This document shows positions 1 to 9,548 of a stretch of 64,000 nucleotides of DNA, in pieces; the first letter of the stretch is position 1, and each line of letters opens with the position of its first letter. The notes below the pieces were generated by a model that was not told the DNA's origin, did not search any database, and saw only the letters and a program-made list of their open reading frames with translations. The stretch spans positions 1,025,457 through 1,089,456 of the forward strand of contig NZ_QNRT01000001.1 of NCBI RefSeq assembly GCF_003315245.1. Reading direction: 5' to 3'. This DNA is from Arenicella xantha. Its GTDB lineage: Bacteria > Pseudomonadota > Gammaproteobacteria > Arenicellales > Arenicellaceae. The translations under genes were made by a program, and so were the position numbers.

Positions 1-272
1 ACCCCGAATCTTACGCCAAAGGTAACGTCATCTCGGGATTAGATGATTGTGACACTGAACACTGCAAAACCTTTCATGCCGGTACTAGCTTGAACAACGA
101 CGACGTAGTAACCAGCGGTGGCCGTGTACTATGTGTAACCGCGTTGGGCGACTCAGTAACACAAGCACAACAGCGCGCCTACCAATCGGTAAACGCCATC
201 AATTGGGACGGCATGTTTTATCGCTCCGACATCGCCTATCGAGCCATAGCTCGAGAAGCCAGCTCGGAATAA
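1..272 (+). CDS. purD: Phosphoribosylamine-glycine ligase, C-terminal end (partial)
   Basis: This is the 3' end of purD; the reading frame is open from base 3 to the stop at 272 and the start lies outside the window. The visible residues are a classic PurD C-terminus: [23 protein letters not shown], and the tail [14 protein letters not shown]. The enzyme joins glycine to phosphoribosylamine in the second step of de novo purine synthesis, in the cytoplasm. The frame continues upstream of the TTG at 90, so that codon is not a real start. thyA follows 25 bases later on the same strand, suggesting co-transcription. Confidence 0.93.
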   Translation, partial: PESYAKGNVISGLDDCDTEHCKTFHAGTSLNNDDVVTSGGRVLCVTALGDSVTQAQQRAYQSVNAINWDGMFYRSDIAYRAIAREASSE

Positions 273-297
273 ACCGCTAACAATCAGCGAACAAGCC

Positions 298-1206
298 ATG
301 CAAGCCTATTTAGATCTCCTGCAAGACGTATACGACCACGGTGTTGGCAAAGATGACCGTACCGGCACCGGTACGCGGAGTGTATTTGGTCGACAATTAC
401 GTTGTGATTTAGCCGAAGGCTTCCCACTCCTAACGACCAAAAAAGTGTTCTTACGGGGCATTATTCATGAACTATTGTGGTTTGTGCGCGGCGATACCAA
501 TATCAAATATTTGGTCGACAATAACGTCGGCATTTGGAATGAGTGGCCATTTCAAAATTACCTAAAATCTAAAGGGTTAGACAACAAGCTGGAAAAACAC
601 GGTTGCGATTGGCAGTACCAGCTTGAGGAATTTATCGGAAAAATCCAGCGCGATGACACCTTCGCTCAACAATGGGGCGAACTCGGGCCAGTTTATGGCA
701 AGCAGTGGCGTAACTTCTCTGGTGTAGATCAACTTGATTGGGTCATCAATGAAATCAAAACTAACCCCAATTCACGTCGCTTAATTGTTTCAGCATGGAA
801 CCCTGGCGAAATTGAAGAGATGGCCAAAGCGGGTCTGCCACCGTGTCACACCCTGTTCCAATTCTATGTGTCACACGACAACAAGCTAAGTTGCCAACTA
901 TATCAACGCAGCGCCGATTTATTTTTGGGCGTGCCGTTTAATATTGCCAGCTACGCGTTACTCACCATGATGGTCGCCCAAGTATGTAAATTGCAACTCG
1001 GCGAGTTTGTACACACCTTTGGCGACGTGCATATATACAGCAATCATGAAGAGCAGGTACGCACACAGCTCAGTCGCACACCTAAACCGTTACCCAAGAT
1101 GACTCTTAACCCAAGCGTTACGGACTTGTTCGAATTTCGTTTCGAAGATTTTGAGCTCACTGAATACCATCCAGATGCGGCGATTCGCGCCCCCGTAGCG
1201 GTCTAA
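298..1206 (+). CDS. thyA: Thymidylate synthase
   Basis: ThyA makes dTMP from dUMP using methylene-tetrahydrofolate, producing dihydrofolate that FolA (next gene) recycles. The 302-residue protein shows [16 protein letters not shown] near the N-terminus (phosphate-binding arginine), the catalytic cysteine in [32 protein letters not shown], and the C-terminal tail IRAPVAV. It is about 38 residues longer than the 264-residue E. coli enzyme, because of the extra segment around [13 protein letters not shown] that many bacterial ThyAs carry. The ATG at 298 gives the canonical start MQAYLDLL. It lies directly between purD and folA on the same strand. Confidence 0.97.
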   Translation: MQAYLDLLQDVYDHGVGKDDRTGTGTRSVFGRQLRCDLAEGFPLLTTKKVFLRGIIHELLWFVRGDTNIKYLVDNNVGIWNEWPFQNYLKSKGLDNKLEKHGCDWQYQLEEFIGKIQRDDTFAQQWGELGPVYGKQWRNFSGVDQLDWVINEIKTNPNSRRLIVSAWNPGEIEEMAKAGLPPCHTLFQFYVSHDNKLSCQLYQRSADLFLGVPFNIASYALLTMMVAQVCKLQLGEFVHTFGDVHIYSNHEEQVRTQLSRTPKPLPKMTLNPSVTDLFEFRFEDFELTEYHPDAAIRAPVAV

Positions 1207-1220
1207 CTCGGAGATTGATT

Positions 1221-1703
1221 ATGCAAGTAATCTTAATTGCCGCGCTCGGCGAAAATGGCGAGATGGGGCATAACAATGAACTGCTGTGGCATCTACCCGG
1301 CGACCTTCCGCGCTTCAAACAAATCACCATGGGTTCGCCAATCATTATGGGCCGCAAAACCTACGACTCAATTGGCCGCCCACTACCTGGTCGATTAAAT
1401 ATTGTGTTAACTGAGAATCAACAATGGCACGCTGATGGCGTATCAGTGGCGGCCTCGTTGGACGCTGCACTCAGCCTCGCAGAAGCAGAGAAAACTGGCA
1501 AAGCCTTTGTGATCGGCGGCGGCCAGATCTATAAACTATTCTTAGCATATGCGACCAGCATGGAGCTCACCGAAGTATTTGACACACCGGTGGCCGACAC
1601 CTATTTCCCATTTTTCTCGAACACTGATTTCAAAGAAATTCAGCGCATCAAGATCACCGACAATGACCCTAAATTTGATTACGTGACCTACCAGAGAGTG
1701 TAA
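1221..1703 (+). CDS. folA: Dihydrofolate reductase
   Basis: FolA reduces dihydrofolate to tetrahydrofolate with NADPH, closing the cycle opened by ThyA. The protein is about 160 residues, the usual size. Visible motifs are [18 protein letters not shown], with the acidic catalytic residue in LPGDLPRF, then [18 protein letters not shown] and the nucleotide-binding [10 protein letters not shown] choose the ATG at 1221 ([10 protein letters not shown]) rather than the in-frame TTG at 1215, because a CGGAG ribosome binding site at 1209-1213 is correctly spaced for it. It starts 14 bases after thyA stops, so the two genes are very likely translated from one mRNA. Confidence 0.96.
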   Translation: MQVILIAALGENGEMGHNNELLWHLPGDLPRFKQITMGSPIIMGRKTYDSIGRPLPGRLNIVLTENQQWHADGVSVAASLDAALSLAEAEKTGKAFVIGGGQIYKLFLAYATSMELTEVFDTPVADTYFPFFSNTDFKEIQRIKITDNDPKFDYVTYQRV

Positions 1704-1707
1704 ATCT

Positions 1708-2367
1708 ATGACCCCCGAACAAGCCAAACAACTCGTTGCCGAAGCGGCCATTGAATATCTAGAATGGGACTGGGTTATCGGTGTTGGTACCGGCTCTACC
1801 GCCAACCTGTTTATCGACGAGCTGGCTAAAATGAAAGCCAATATCGACGGCACTGTAGCAAGTTCCGAAGCCTCCGCTGAGCGCTTACGAGCCCACGGCA
1901 TCAAAGTCTATGAACTCGATCAAGTCGGCGACTTGCCAATCTACGTAGACGGCGCCGACGAAGCAACTAAGCACCTACATTTAATCAAGGGCGGCGGTGC
2001 AGCATTAACCCGTGAGAAAATTGTGGCGGCCGCTAGCGCTAAATTTGTCTGCATTGCAGACGACTCGAAATTAGTCGACACCTTAGGCGCATTCCCACTG
2101 CCTATTGAAGTCATTCCAATGGCTAAATCGTATATTGCTCGGCAACTGGTCAAACTCGGCGGCAACCCTGTTTTGCGCGAAGGCGTGACTACCGATAACG
2201 GCAATATCATTATCGATGTGCACGACCTCAACATTGCCAACCCAGTCGAATTAGAACGGCAAATTAATCAGCTAGCCGGTGTGGTGACAAACGGTTTATT
2301 TGCCCAACGTGGGGCAGACGTTTTGCTACTCGGCGGTGAGAACGGTGTCACCAAAATGACGTTGTAG
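1708..2367 (+). CDS. rpiA: Ribose-5-phosphate isomerase A
   Basis: RpiA interconverts ribose-5-phosphate and ribulose-5-phosphate in the pentose phosphate pathway, feeding nucleotide synthesis. The 219-residue length is exactly typical. Recognisable motifs are [16 protein letters not shown] (phosphate loop), the catalytic region [26 protein letters not shown], and the C-terminal [15 protein letters not shown]. It starts 4 bases after folA ends, on the same strand, and probably belongs to the purD-thyA-folA-rpiA transcription unit. Nothing looks truncated. Confidence 0.96.
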   Translation: MTPEQAKQLVAEAAIEYLEWDWVIGVGTGSTANLFIDELAKMKANIDGTVASSEASAERLRAHGIKVYELDQVGDLPIYVDGADEATKHLHLIKGGGAALTREKIVAAASAKFVCIADDSKLVDTLGAFPLPIEVIPMAKSYIARQLVKLGGNPVLREGVTTDNGNIIIDVHDLNIANPVELERQINQLAGVVTNGLFAQRGADVLLLGGENGVTKMTL

Positions 2368-2390
2368 CCAGCAAAGGACGCTAGCAAAAA

Positions 2391-2423
2391 GTGACGTGTG
2401 CGGTCGATGGATTGCCACGTCAC
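2391..2423 (+). terminator. Stem-loop after rpiA (possible terminator, weak)
   Basis: GTGACGTG (2391-2398) pairs perfectly with CACGTCAC (2416-2423) across a 17-base loop just after the rpiA stop. No T-tract follows, so it is not a canonical intrinsic terminator; it may be a processing or factor-assisted structure. Confidence 0.35.
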
Positions 2424-2508
2424 CGCGCTGCTCACAATGACCGAAGTAATAAGCTTCAGCAGCAATCAAGGTTTCTCGCCGAACCACTTACATCACGCGA
2501 CTATATAA

Positions 2509-2590
2509 GCGCGTCATAAGCGCGTCATAAGCGCGTCATAAGAGCTCCGTCAGAACCTCGTCATCCTGAAGAACCGAGCGACGAAGGATC
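2509..2590. repeat. Three 11-bp tandem repeats followed by a dispersed-type palindrome
   Basis: The unit GCGCGTCATAA occurs three times without change at 2509-2519, 2520-2530 and 2531-2541. It is followed at about 2559-2590 by CGTCATCCTGAAGAACCGAG and GACGAAGGATC, which resembles the widespread TCATCCTGAG...GAAGGATCT type of intergenic repeat (family resemblance from memory). The stretch lies between the ends of two converging genes, and I see no coding potential in it. Confidence 0.6.
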
Positions 2591-2602
2591 TAAACCGCAG
2601 AG

Positions 2603-3691
2603 CTAAGCTTCTACACCACTCGGCGGCAACTCAAGCTCCCCTTGAATAATATCTTTTAGCGCATAGTACGATGGCATTTTGCGTAGATAGCCTTCACGGT
2701 GATCGACTAAGCCGTAACCCGGATTAATCAATTGCCACCAATAAACCCGCTCAACCCAACCTGTTTGCCACGCAATCTGGTAATACCATTTCAGGTATTT
2801 AGCCTGCGTTTCCTCGTCCACGGTTCGAGTTGGATTACCGGAATTAGGCGTGTAAGGTTTGGTATTCAGCAGAGGCCAATTGGTTTCAGTAATCCATAAC
2901 TTATCGTCGCTTCGGTTCGATAAGCGAGTCATGGCCTTGGCTAATCTCAGCTTATTCTCTAGATCAAATATCCCATACTGTGTGCCATACGGCGAGTGGC
3001 GTCGATTCACATACAGTAATGCAGCATTGCCATCGAGATGATAATCTCGAAAATTCCAGAGGGTTCGCCAGCTCAACAAAGGTTCGAAATCAATAATTGA
3101 TGAGCCGAGCAATTTGACGCCTGGAAACCTACCGCGCAAAGCCTCGACCGCCACCTGCAAATCAAGCGCTTGGCCGGTGTGTACGCAACCCCACTTAGTT
3201 CGATTCACCGCGTTGCCGATCCAGTAAGTGTTTGCCATGTGCTTGGTGGCAGCAATAATGGTAGATACCTGCTGTTGCCAAACATCTAATTGCGTTACCG
3301 AGTCGCGACTCTGCAAAATATTAATGACAAACTCATTGCTAGGAAACAACTCAAGGAAACGCACATAGTCTTCCAATGCAGCCACATCCCAACTTGGGAT
3401 CCTCACCAGCAGCTGTTTAACGCCGAGTTCTTCAACCATCTCAACACTGGCCGAATCATATTGATCATCGGGCGCCACACTTAGCCCCACGAAGGTGTCA
3501 GCGGCAATATTCGCGGGCTGCTTTTTGAGTCTTAAATATTGATAAGTAATGGCCGGCAAACCAATTAAGTTGGAACCGGCTACCTTGGAATACTCCCACA
3601 CATTACCGAGACCTGACCGAGGTTTGTCCTCGTCACGCATTTTATACGGCTGGCACGAATACGGGTCCCACCATTCTGGCTGATTTTTCAT
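2603..3691 (-). CDS. Glycoside-hydrolase-like TIM-barrel protein
   Basis: The ~362-residue protein has no signal peptide and reads like a clan-A glycosidase barrel. It has a strand-end motif TYWIGNAVNRTKWG, an apparent acid/nucleophile strand DDKLWITETNWPL, and WWQLINPGYGLVDH near the C-terminus, where barrel glycosidases often carry a substrate-stacking Trp. A Glu in WITETNW is the likely catalytic nucleophile; the acid/base residue is not certain. I prefer the ATG at 3691 over the in-frame TTG at 3697. The gene is convergent with rpiA and divergent from the CPXCG gene, so it is probably its own unit. Substrate unknown; the assignment rests on motif look only. Confidence 0.6.
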   Translation of the reverse strand: MKNQPEWWDPYSCQPYKMRDEDKPRSGLGNVWEYSKVAGSNLIGLPAITYQYLRLKKQPANIAADTFVGLSVAPDDQYDSASVEMVEELGVKQLLVRIPSWDVAALEDYVRFLELFPSNEFVINILQSRDSVTQLDVWQQQVSTIIAATKHMANTYWIGNAVNRTKWGCVHTGQALDLQVAVEALRGRFPGVKLLGSSIIDFEPLLSWRTLWNFRDYHLDGNAALLYVNRRHSPYGTQYGIFDLENKLRLAKAMTRLSNRSDDKLWITETNWPLLNTKPYTPNSGNPTRTVDEETQAKYLKWYYQIAWQTGWVERVYWWQLINPGYGLVDHREGYLRKMPSYYALKDIIQGELELPPSGVEA

Positions 3692-3734
3692 GGTCAATAA
3701 CGGTCACTCAACATTGGTTTGGTATTATTGGGGT

Positions 3735-3929
3735 ATGTATCATGAAGAGCAAGTCACCTGCCCCTATTGCGGCGAATCGTTTACCGCATTTATTGACCTA
3801 AGCCAGGGCAATCACCGCACAGTGGAAGACTGTTATGTCTGCTGCCGACCGATCGAATTCGTTATCGAGTCAGACGGCGCGCAATTATTACGCGTCGACA
3901 CCTTCACCGACGATGAATCCATCAACTAA
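3735..3929 (+). CDS. CPXCG-motif cysteine-rich zinc-ribbon-like protein
   Basis: Small cytoplasmic protein of about 64 residues with two cysteine pairs, TCPYCGESF and DCYVCCRPIEF, and the intervening IDLSQGNHRTVEDC. This matches the conserved 'CPXCG motif-containing cysteine-rich protein' family of gammaproteobacteria. The function is not established; the four cysteines suggest a zinc-binding knuckle. The frame extends upstream to 3690, but the ATG at 3735 (MYHEEQVTCPYCGE) gives the family-like N-terminus. It converges with the S8 protease gene, whose stop is about 30 bases away. Confidence 0.85.
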   Translation: MYHEEQVTCPYCGESFTAFIDLSQGNHRTVEDCYVCCRPIEFVIESDGAQLLRVDTFTDDESIN

Positions 3930-3960
3930 GTCTATTTTGATTAAGCTCGCAGCTAAGCGA

Positions 3961-6663
3961 TTAAAGACAAAAGACCACCGCGTTTGAATTGGCCGTGGGC
4001 ACCACGAAACAACTTGAGCTATCGGGCACAGTAGGGCCGAGCGCTGGGCAGAATTCCGCTGATTGTGGAGTCAGACCGGCGAGCAGCGGATCACTCTGTC
4101 TCGCGTAGCTAAATGCCTCCGGCGCACAGGAATTAGTGTCTACATCACTCAAGCCCAATACCGACTTCAATGCACCAAACATATTCACGCGACCGTAGCC
4201 GTAAAACAAGCTGCGGGTATTGCCATCGAGATCATAAGCGGCAGCACCGCGACGGCCGATTTTGTCCGCGGTGACTCGTAGCACCGCTTCAACCTCAGCC
4301 GCCGTAATGTCATTTGACGAGTTATTGTCGATCGCTTGGTCCGCCGCGATCATCGCCGCAGCGATCCCCGCCACTAACGGCGCAGCGGCAGAGGTGCCAC
4401 CAAAATCATCAGTGTAAGGCGGGTCGTTATAGGTCGGCGAAGTCCACGATACACCGCCAATACTACGATTACTGTTGTAGCCCTCACCATTGGCGCCATA
4501 ACGATCTGTGGTGACAATGCCTAAATGTTGATTGTCCGAAGGCGCCAACACATCTAAGGAGTCGCCAAACTGGCTATAGGCTGCGCGTTCTTCAGCCGCT
4601 AAATCGGCACTGGTCACGCCCGACAAATCACCGGCGTCACTGGCACCAACCGCGATCGCTTTTGCCACGTTAGCCGGATAGCCAACCGCGTCATCAACGA
4701 ACCGCGGGATATCCCCAAAACTTAGCTTTTCCTTACCGTCGACCAAGAACTCAAACTTATCAGAAAATGTTTGTTGGTCGGTGGACACCCATATCCAGAA
4801 TGAAATATCACCGGCTGGGCCGTCTTTAATGGTGTTCAAGTAAGAATAGATGCACTGACGATTAGTCATATCTATTTGCGCAGAGCTTCCGGAACGAGAG
4901 AAATCTGGATTGGTATTGATACTCCACAACGTGCACGCGCTGGCATTTTCGGTGCTACAACCAATACAAGAATTCAATGCACACGCATTAGTAAACCCCT
5001 CTAAGCCACTTTCAAAGCCTTCGTTAGTACCATCAGGAAAACGAATGTCATCTAAGCGAGCAGCATCATCTTCGGTCAGATCATCAAGCGGAAAATCAGA
5101 GCGCAAAAACCGCCATTCATACGCGTGCTTACCGGCCGTCACCGGCACCGTGACTTTAAGCCAGCCTGAGGCGCTGTTGCCGGCCGCAAAAATCACTGGA
5201 GAACCCTTGCCCTTGCGGATCGGCTCATTAGCTCTGAGTGGCGCCGTCGTGCCAGGCCCCAAATCCGCCAACGTGCCATCGACAATGTCTGCAATAACCA
5301 GGTCAAGCGCCGGACACGTGCCCTCTTCCATGCCCCAGCTATTATTAATAACATGAGCATAGGTACCGGCATAAGTCATTGCTTCAACCGCACGTGCACA
5401 GAAGTCCGAGTTAGGGTCAGCATCGAACTCAGAGATCAACCTTATGGGCAGTATCTTGGCTGAATAAGCGCTACCGACGACGCCAACATTGTTGTTAATT
5501 GCCGCGGCTATTCCCGCCACCGCAGTACCGTGATTGTCTTGCTCAACGTCGTCACCATTTATATTGACGCAGGCCGTGAAGGCTTGTGGACTTGGGTCAT
5601 TATCTGGGCCGCGAGTCGCATCTTCACCACAACTAAAAGGCGCACTGGAATCGTCGTCAACAAAGTCCCAACCATTCAGGTCATCGACATAGCCATTGCC
5701 ATCGTCATCGATATCATTACCGGATATCTCCAACGGGTTTTCCCAAATAGTCAGGTCTTCATGATTAAGCTGAACCCCATCATCAATAATTGCAATCACC
5801 ATACCCGCGCCGGATAACTCAGCGGCTCCTTCTTGGCCGCTACTAGGAGCGCCAAGCCCCCAAGCATTATTAGCATCACAGTCGGTATCGCAGCGCGAGC
5901 CGCCTTTACCCGTGTTTTGCAGATGCCATTGCTCGGTATACAACGGATTATTGGTAGGCTCAAAGGCAGTCTTGAATGCGCGAGTTTTAAACTGTGGCTG
6001 CGCCCATTCAACACGAGGATCGCTCATCACACTTCGAACTAAGGCAAAGCGTGAAGCTACATTATGCGTTCCGCGAGCAGTCATGGAATACACTGAACCA
6101 GATGCCTTCAAGCGACGATTTACCGACAAATTGAAACGCGCCAGAACCTCAGCAAGTGCTTCGCTGGACAGCCCGTCGTTAAGCTTTACTAACAACTTTT
6201 CAGTAACAAGTATGTCACCACTGCCGCGCGAGTTTGCCAGCACCGGCTGAACCGCTAAAATCGATGCATCGGCGGATTTCAGCATATGCGCCGTAACACT
6301 GGCAAACTGCTTACTCTTGATACGGTCATTCACCTTAACCACCGACATCAAGCCGAGACCATGATTCTTCACAAGTTCAACCTGACCACCAAACTGTGCG
6401 CTAAGTCGATCAGCTAAATTTACCGTCTTGCCCTTTGCCGAGCTTGCCACCTGCTCAAGTGCAAACACACCTTGCTTGCGCAAGAAACGTATACGGCTAC
6501 CATCAGGATGTTGATAGAAATCACCGTGATCGACCAGCTCAGCCGACACACCTCGTTTAGTGTATTCGAATGACGCTTTCGCCTGGCCAAAGCAAGGATT
6601 ACTAGCAAGTACCAGCGTTAGCAATGCCGCGACCCGCATGCTGAGCAAATTATTATGGTTCAA
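3961..6663 (-). CDS. Secreted subtilisin-like serine peptidase (family S8)
   Basis: Residues 1-27 form a signal peptide (hydrophobic run, cleavage near CFGQA). A pro-region follows, then the S8 catalytic domain. Catalytic residues read as Asp294 (IAIIDDGVQLNH), His378 (DNHGTAVAGIAAAI) and Ser758 (FGGTSAAAPLVAGIA), with oxyanion Asn496 (AAGNSASG). The His-Ser distance is very large because residues of roughly 500-660 form an inserted beta-rich domain with several cysteines (ACALNSCIGCS) and a receptor-like LVDGKEKLSF stretch. The protein is therefore exported and probably disulphide-bonded. It is the last gene of a same-strand run after the giant repeat protein and the small secreted protein. 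It could process either of them; that is inference from position only. Confidence 0.92.
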   Translation of the reverse strand: MNHNNLLSMRVAALLTLVLASNPCFGQAKASFEYTKRGVSAELVDHGDFYQHPDGSRIRFLRKQGVFALEQVASSAKGKTVNLADRLSAQFGGQVELVKNHGLGLMSVVKVNDRIKSKQFASVTAHMLKSADASILAVQPVLANSRGSGDILVTEKLLVKLNDGLSSEALAEVLARFNLSVNRRLKASGSVYSMTARGTHNVASRFALVRSVMSDPRVEWAQPQFKTRAFKTAFEPTNNPLYTEQWHLQNTGKGGSRCDTDCDANNAWGLGAPSSGQEGAAELSGAGMVIAIIDDGVQLNHEDLTIWENPLEISGNDIDDDGNGYVDDLNGWDFVDDDSSAPFSCGEDATRGPDNDPSPQAFTACVNINGDDVEQDNHGTAVAGIAAAINNNVGVVGSAYSAKILPIRLISEFDADPNSDFCARAVEAMTYAGTYAHVINNSWGMEEGTCPALDLVIADIVDGTLADLGPGTTAPLRANEPIRKGKGSPVIFAAGNSASGWLKVTVPVTAGKHAYEWRFLRSDFPLDDLTEDDAARLDDIRFPDGTNEGFESGLEGFTNACALNSCIGCSTENASACTLWSINTNPDFSRSGSSAQIDMTNRQCIYSYLNTIKDGPAGDISFWIWVSTDQQTFSDKFEFLVDGKEKLSFGDIPRFVDDAVGYPANVAKAIAVGASDAGDLSGVTSADLAAEERAAYSQFGDSLDVLAPSDNQHLGIVTTDRYGANGEGYNSNRSIGGVSWTSPTYNDPPYTDDFGGTSAAAPLVAGIAAAMIAADQAIDNNSSNDITAAEVEAVLRVTADKIGRRGAAAYDLDGNTRSLFYGYGRVNMFGALKSVLGLSDVDTNSCAPEAFSYARQSDPLLAGLTPQSAEFCPALGPTVPDSSSCFVVPTANSNAVVFCL

Positions 6664-6769
6664 TTGATCGATTCTCCAAGCGCAGCCAGCTCTCCCTCGA
6701 GTTATCCGCGCGTGTCGTTAGAGACAGATTAAGCCGTGGCTGGCAATTCGCGCACCGACTAGAATAGAT

Positions 6770-7330
6770 TTATGAATCTGCCAAAATACTTGTTAGTGTG
6801 AATTCTTGAGTAAACGAATCACCATCAGTATCCGTTGTATCAGCCGCTTCGCATGTGGCAGTAATGGTAAAAGTCACATCTTCAATCGGTTGCAGGTCAG
6901 TACAAAATGGTGCATCGGTAGCCGGACCGCGCCACACAACACGTGGACCAGCGGTATTCGTTGCAACACCTAAATCTTGAACATCGATCGTGGTATCTGC
7001 TGGCAATGACGCAGCCTCGATACTAATAATTGTTAACGAATTAGTTGGGTCAGCACTCAACACATCAAAAGTTGCACTACACACCGCTGGTGTGGTGGTA
7101 CCCGACACTGGACCAAATACAACGTTGCCAGTTACCACCGCCCCACAGAGCTCTGCAGGAGTCGGCAATGGTGGTTCTACATGAGGTTCTACCACCGATG
7201 TTTGCGCATGTGCGGGCATCACGACGCTGTTAATAACCGGCTTGTGCCATACAACCACGGCAGCGCCTGTGCCTAAGCCAAGTAGTACTTTACGGCGACT
7301 GCGTTGAGCATCAAGTTGTTCGTTCATCAT
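6770..7330 (-). CDS. Small exported protein with Tat-like WHKPV..PAHAQTS leader
   Basis: The 186-residue protein opens with RSRRKVLLGLG, a twin-arginine-type start, followed by a hydrophobic stretch and WHKPVINSVVMPAHAQTS, which ends in a signal-peptidase-like AHAQ. The mature part is a small, probably all-beta domain with a few cysteines (LCGAVV, AVCSATF, APFCTDL, ATCEAAD). The same leader pattern occurs in the protein at 24606-26096, inside the HprK-like/PqqD cassette. It starts 43 bases after the end of the giant gene and 106 bases before the S8 gene, all on the same strand, so the three are likely co-transcribed. I recognise the leader style from other proteobacterial small proteins but know no function. 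Confidence 0.8.
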   Translation of the reverse strand: MMNEQLDAQRSRRKVLLGLGTGAAVVVWHKPVINSVVMPAHAQTSVVEPHVEPPLPTPAELCGAVVTGNVVFGPVSGTTTPAVCSATFDVLSADPTNSLTIISIEAASLPADTTIDVQDLGVATNTAGPRVVWRGPATDAPFCTDLQPIEDVTFTITATCEAADTTDTDGDSFTQEFTLTSILADS

Positions 7331-7373
7331 AAGTCTCTATTCTGTTCTCTATTAAGGTCGTTAGGGTTCACTT

Positions 7374-9548
7374 CTAGTTAACAATCAGTTCGGGTAGACC
7401 CAATACGGTCCAGCCAAGTAACACGTCGAGGTCATCTGGGTTTTCCAAGGCATAGTCTTGTTTCGCATTGGTTACCGCGTCCCCTAAACGTTCGCCATTG
7501 GCCAAGCGATCAAATACTAGACGCGCTAGTTCACGCTCATTATTGGCATCGGTCAGTGTGCTCGCACCCATCACAGCTACCGCGCCACGATCGCCTTCCA
7601 TCATAAAACGATGCCCCATACTGTCTTCATTCGGGCTCACAAAATACGCATTCCAACAGCCCCATTGTGTCACCACAGTTGGCTTACCAACGTTATTCAA
7701 ACCCGCCGCATCCGGACCAGTAAACAGACCGTTGAAGCTCCACTGGTTGGTACTTGAGTGACCAAAGAATGCCGTCAACGTAATGCCTGACTCTATCTGC
7801 TGCTTAACCTTGGCGCGTGCGGCACTGGTGCCTAATTGGTCCACGTACGCCTTCTCAACCTGAAAGTTCAGCAAGTAGTCTTGTTCAATCTCATTTGCAT
7901 CGCTACCAAAATCGTACTGCTGCGCTTGGTCATAACCATCAGCGACTAACAACGCCGTACCTGCGTAGTCACGGTTCAAATATGCCGCGCGCTTACCCAT
8001 TAACACGCCCAATTGAGCAGTCGTTCGTACCGGCAACCGTGCAATAGGCAGGTCCGGCACATTGTCATCATTCAAATCGACGTACTTCGCATCTACTGGT
8101 GCAAATGTGATGTTATTGCCAGTCGCATAATAAATGCTTGGAATAAAACTGGTCGCGTCTTGGTTCTCAAAATTGCGGTAATCGTAAACATCACCACCAA
8201 CCAAGAGCACATATTTAGTACCACGATTGTTGTGAGCAAACTGAATATAATCTCGGATCGCCTGCGGATCAAATATATGATCGCCGAATTGAGCGTAGAT
8301 GCTTTCAACATCGACAATGTCGACACTGCCCATCTCGCTTTGCAACTCAGTCGCCAAATTCTCTAAATGAAAATTCCCAGCACTACCAATAAAGTCTGGA
8401 TGACTGATAATCAAATAATTGGCATTGCCACTGCTAATATCATCGGCCAATGGCAGCGCCACCGGCGTGGCTGAATACATGGAGTTGCTAGTAGCCACAT
8501 AATACTGTGCGGCTGCACCACTACCCGCCACTTCAATACGACATACCGATGAATTACATGAGGCTTTTTTGCCATTACCATCGATCACCGCAACCGAACT
8601 AAGAGTGTCCTGCCGCATGATCACTAAATCGTCTTTGCCATTCGGTAAATCAGTTGGTTTAAAGCCATCAATTCGAAATCGAGAAAAGTTAGACGCATAA
8701 CTAAGTCGTGCATCCTCGGCCACAAACTTACTAGGGTACTCAACGGTTACATCGTCAAGATTAACCGCGTCAAACGCGTAGCCAGTATCAAGAGGCAAGG
8801 TTAAGCCAACCACATTAATGCCCTCACGGACCTCCTGCAAACTGGCTTCTAACTGTTCGCCACGCAAGCCATCAAACTCTTTACTGGCCACTGACACGCC
8901 GTTGAATTTAACGCTGACACTGTGGTCTTTTTTAACGCCCGCTTGATTGGCTGCGCCCCATACACCGACGCGCAGCTTGGCTTTAGTAGTACCACTATTA
9001 CCACCGACCGCAACATTTTTGAGGTTCAGCGTAACGTTTTCACTAGCCGCTTCACCAATCGCAATCATACGCTTTGCATAAAAAGCGTCAGACGGATTCG
9101 GTGAAGTAAATGAGTACGACGACTGCGGCGCAAACTTAGCGGTACGCAGATAACTATTCGCCACCTTAGCACGCGATGAAATCGCCGTAGTATCGATATT
9201 CATCGGCAATGCCGCACCGCTTTCAAGACGCAAAGTGTATACATTGGTACCGGTATAAAGCGTATCGAGTTGTTCGGCTATAAATCTGATTTGCGAGTCT
9301 GCAGCTACCACTGCACCACCAGTCACTTGAATTGGCACATCATTGCCGCGATTGCTTAACGCCAAATCTGCCGCATTCTCACCGATTAGATCAACACCAA
9401 ATTCAGCCAAATCTGCTACCGAGATATAATGAATACCAACTTCGGTAGTTTGGAGGTTAACTAAGTCTTCACCCTCAGCAGCATGCGCCGTGGGGATGAT
9501 CGCGGTTAACAGCACCGTGACCGATTGGTTTAGAAGTTTATAAAACAT
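7374..9548 (-). other. Candidate separate C25 peptidase starting inside the giant frame
   Basis: The ATG at 9548 is in frame with the giant gene (residue 3772). It is preceded by GCAGGAAACTAGT, a good ribosome binding site at normal distance, and encodes MFYKLLNQSVTVLLTAIIPT followed by AHAAEGEDL: a positive start, a hydrophobic core and an AHA cleavage site. A protein starting here would be 724 residues with a full C25 domain, the usual layout of stand-alone gingipain-like peptidases. The residues just before it are a charged linker, like a protein tail. No stop codon separates the two parts. Whether this start is used is inference. Confidence 0.5.

Noticed and set aside
3690-3734. Longer N-terminus of the CPXCG protein
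   Set aside because: The extra residues overlap the divergent neighbour's start and do not resemble the family; the ATG at 3735 gives the usual form.
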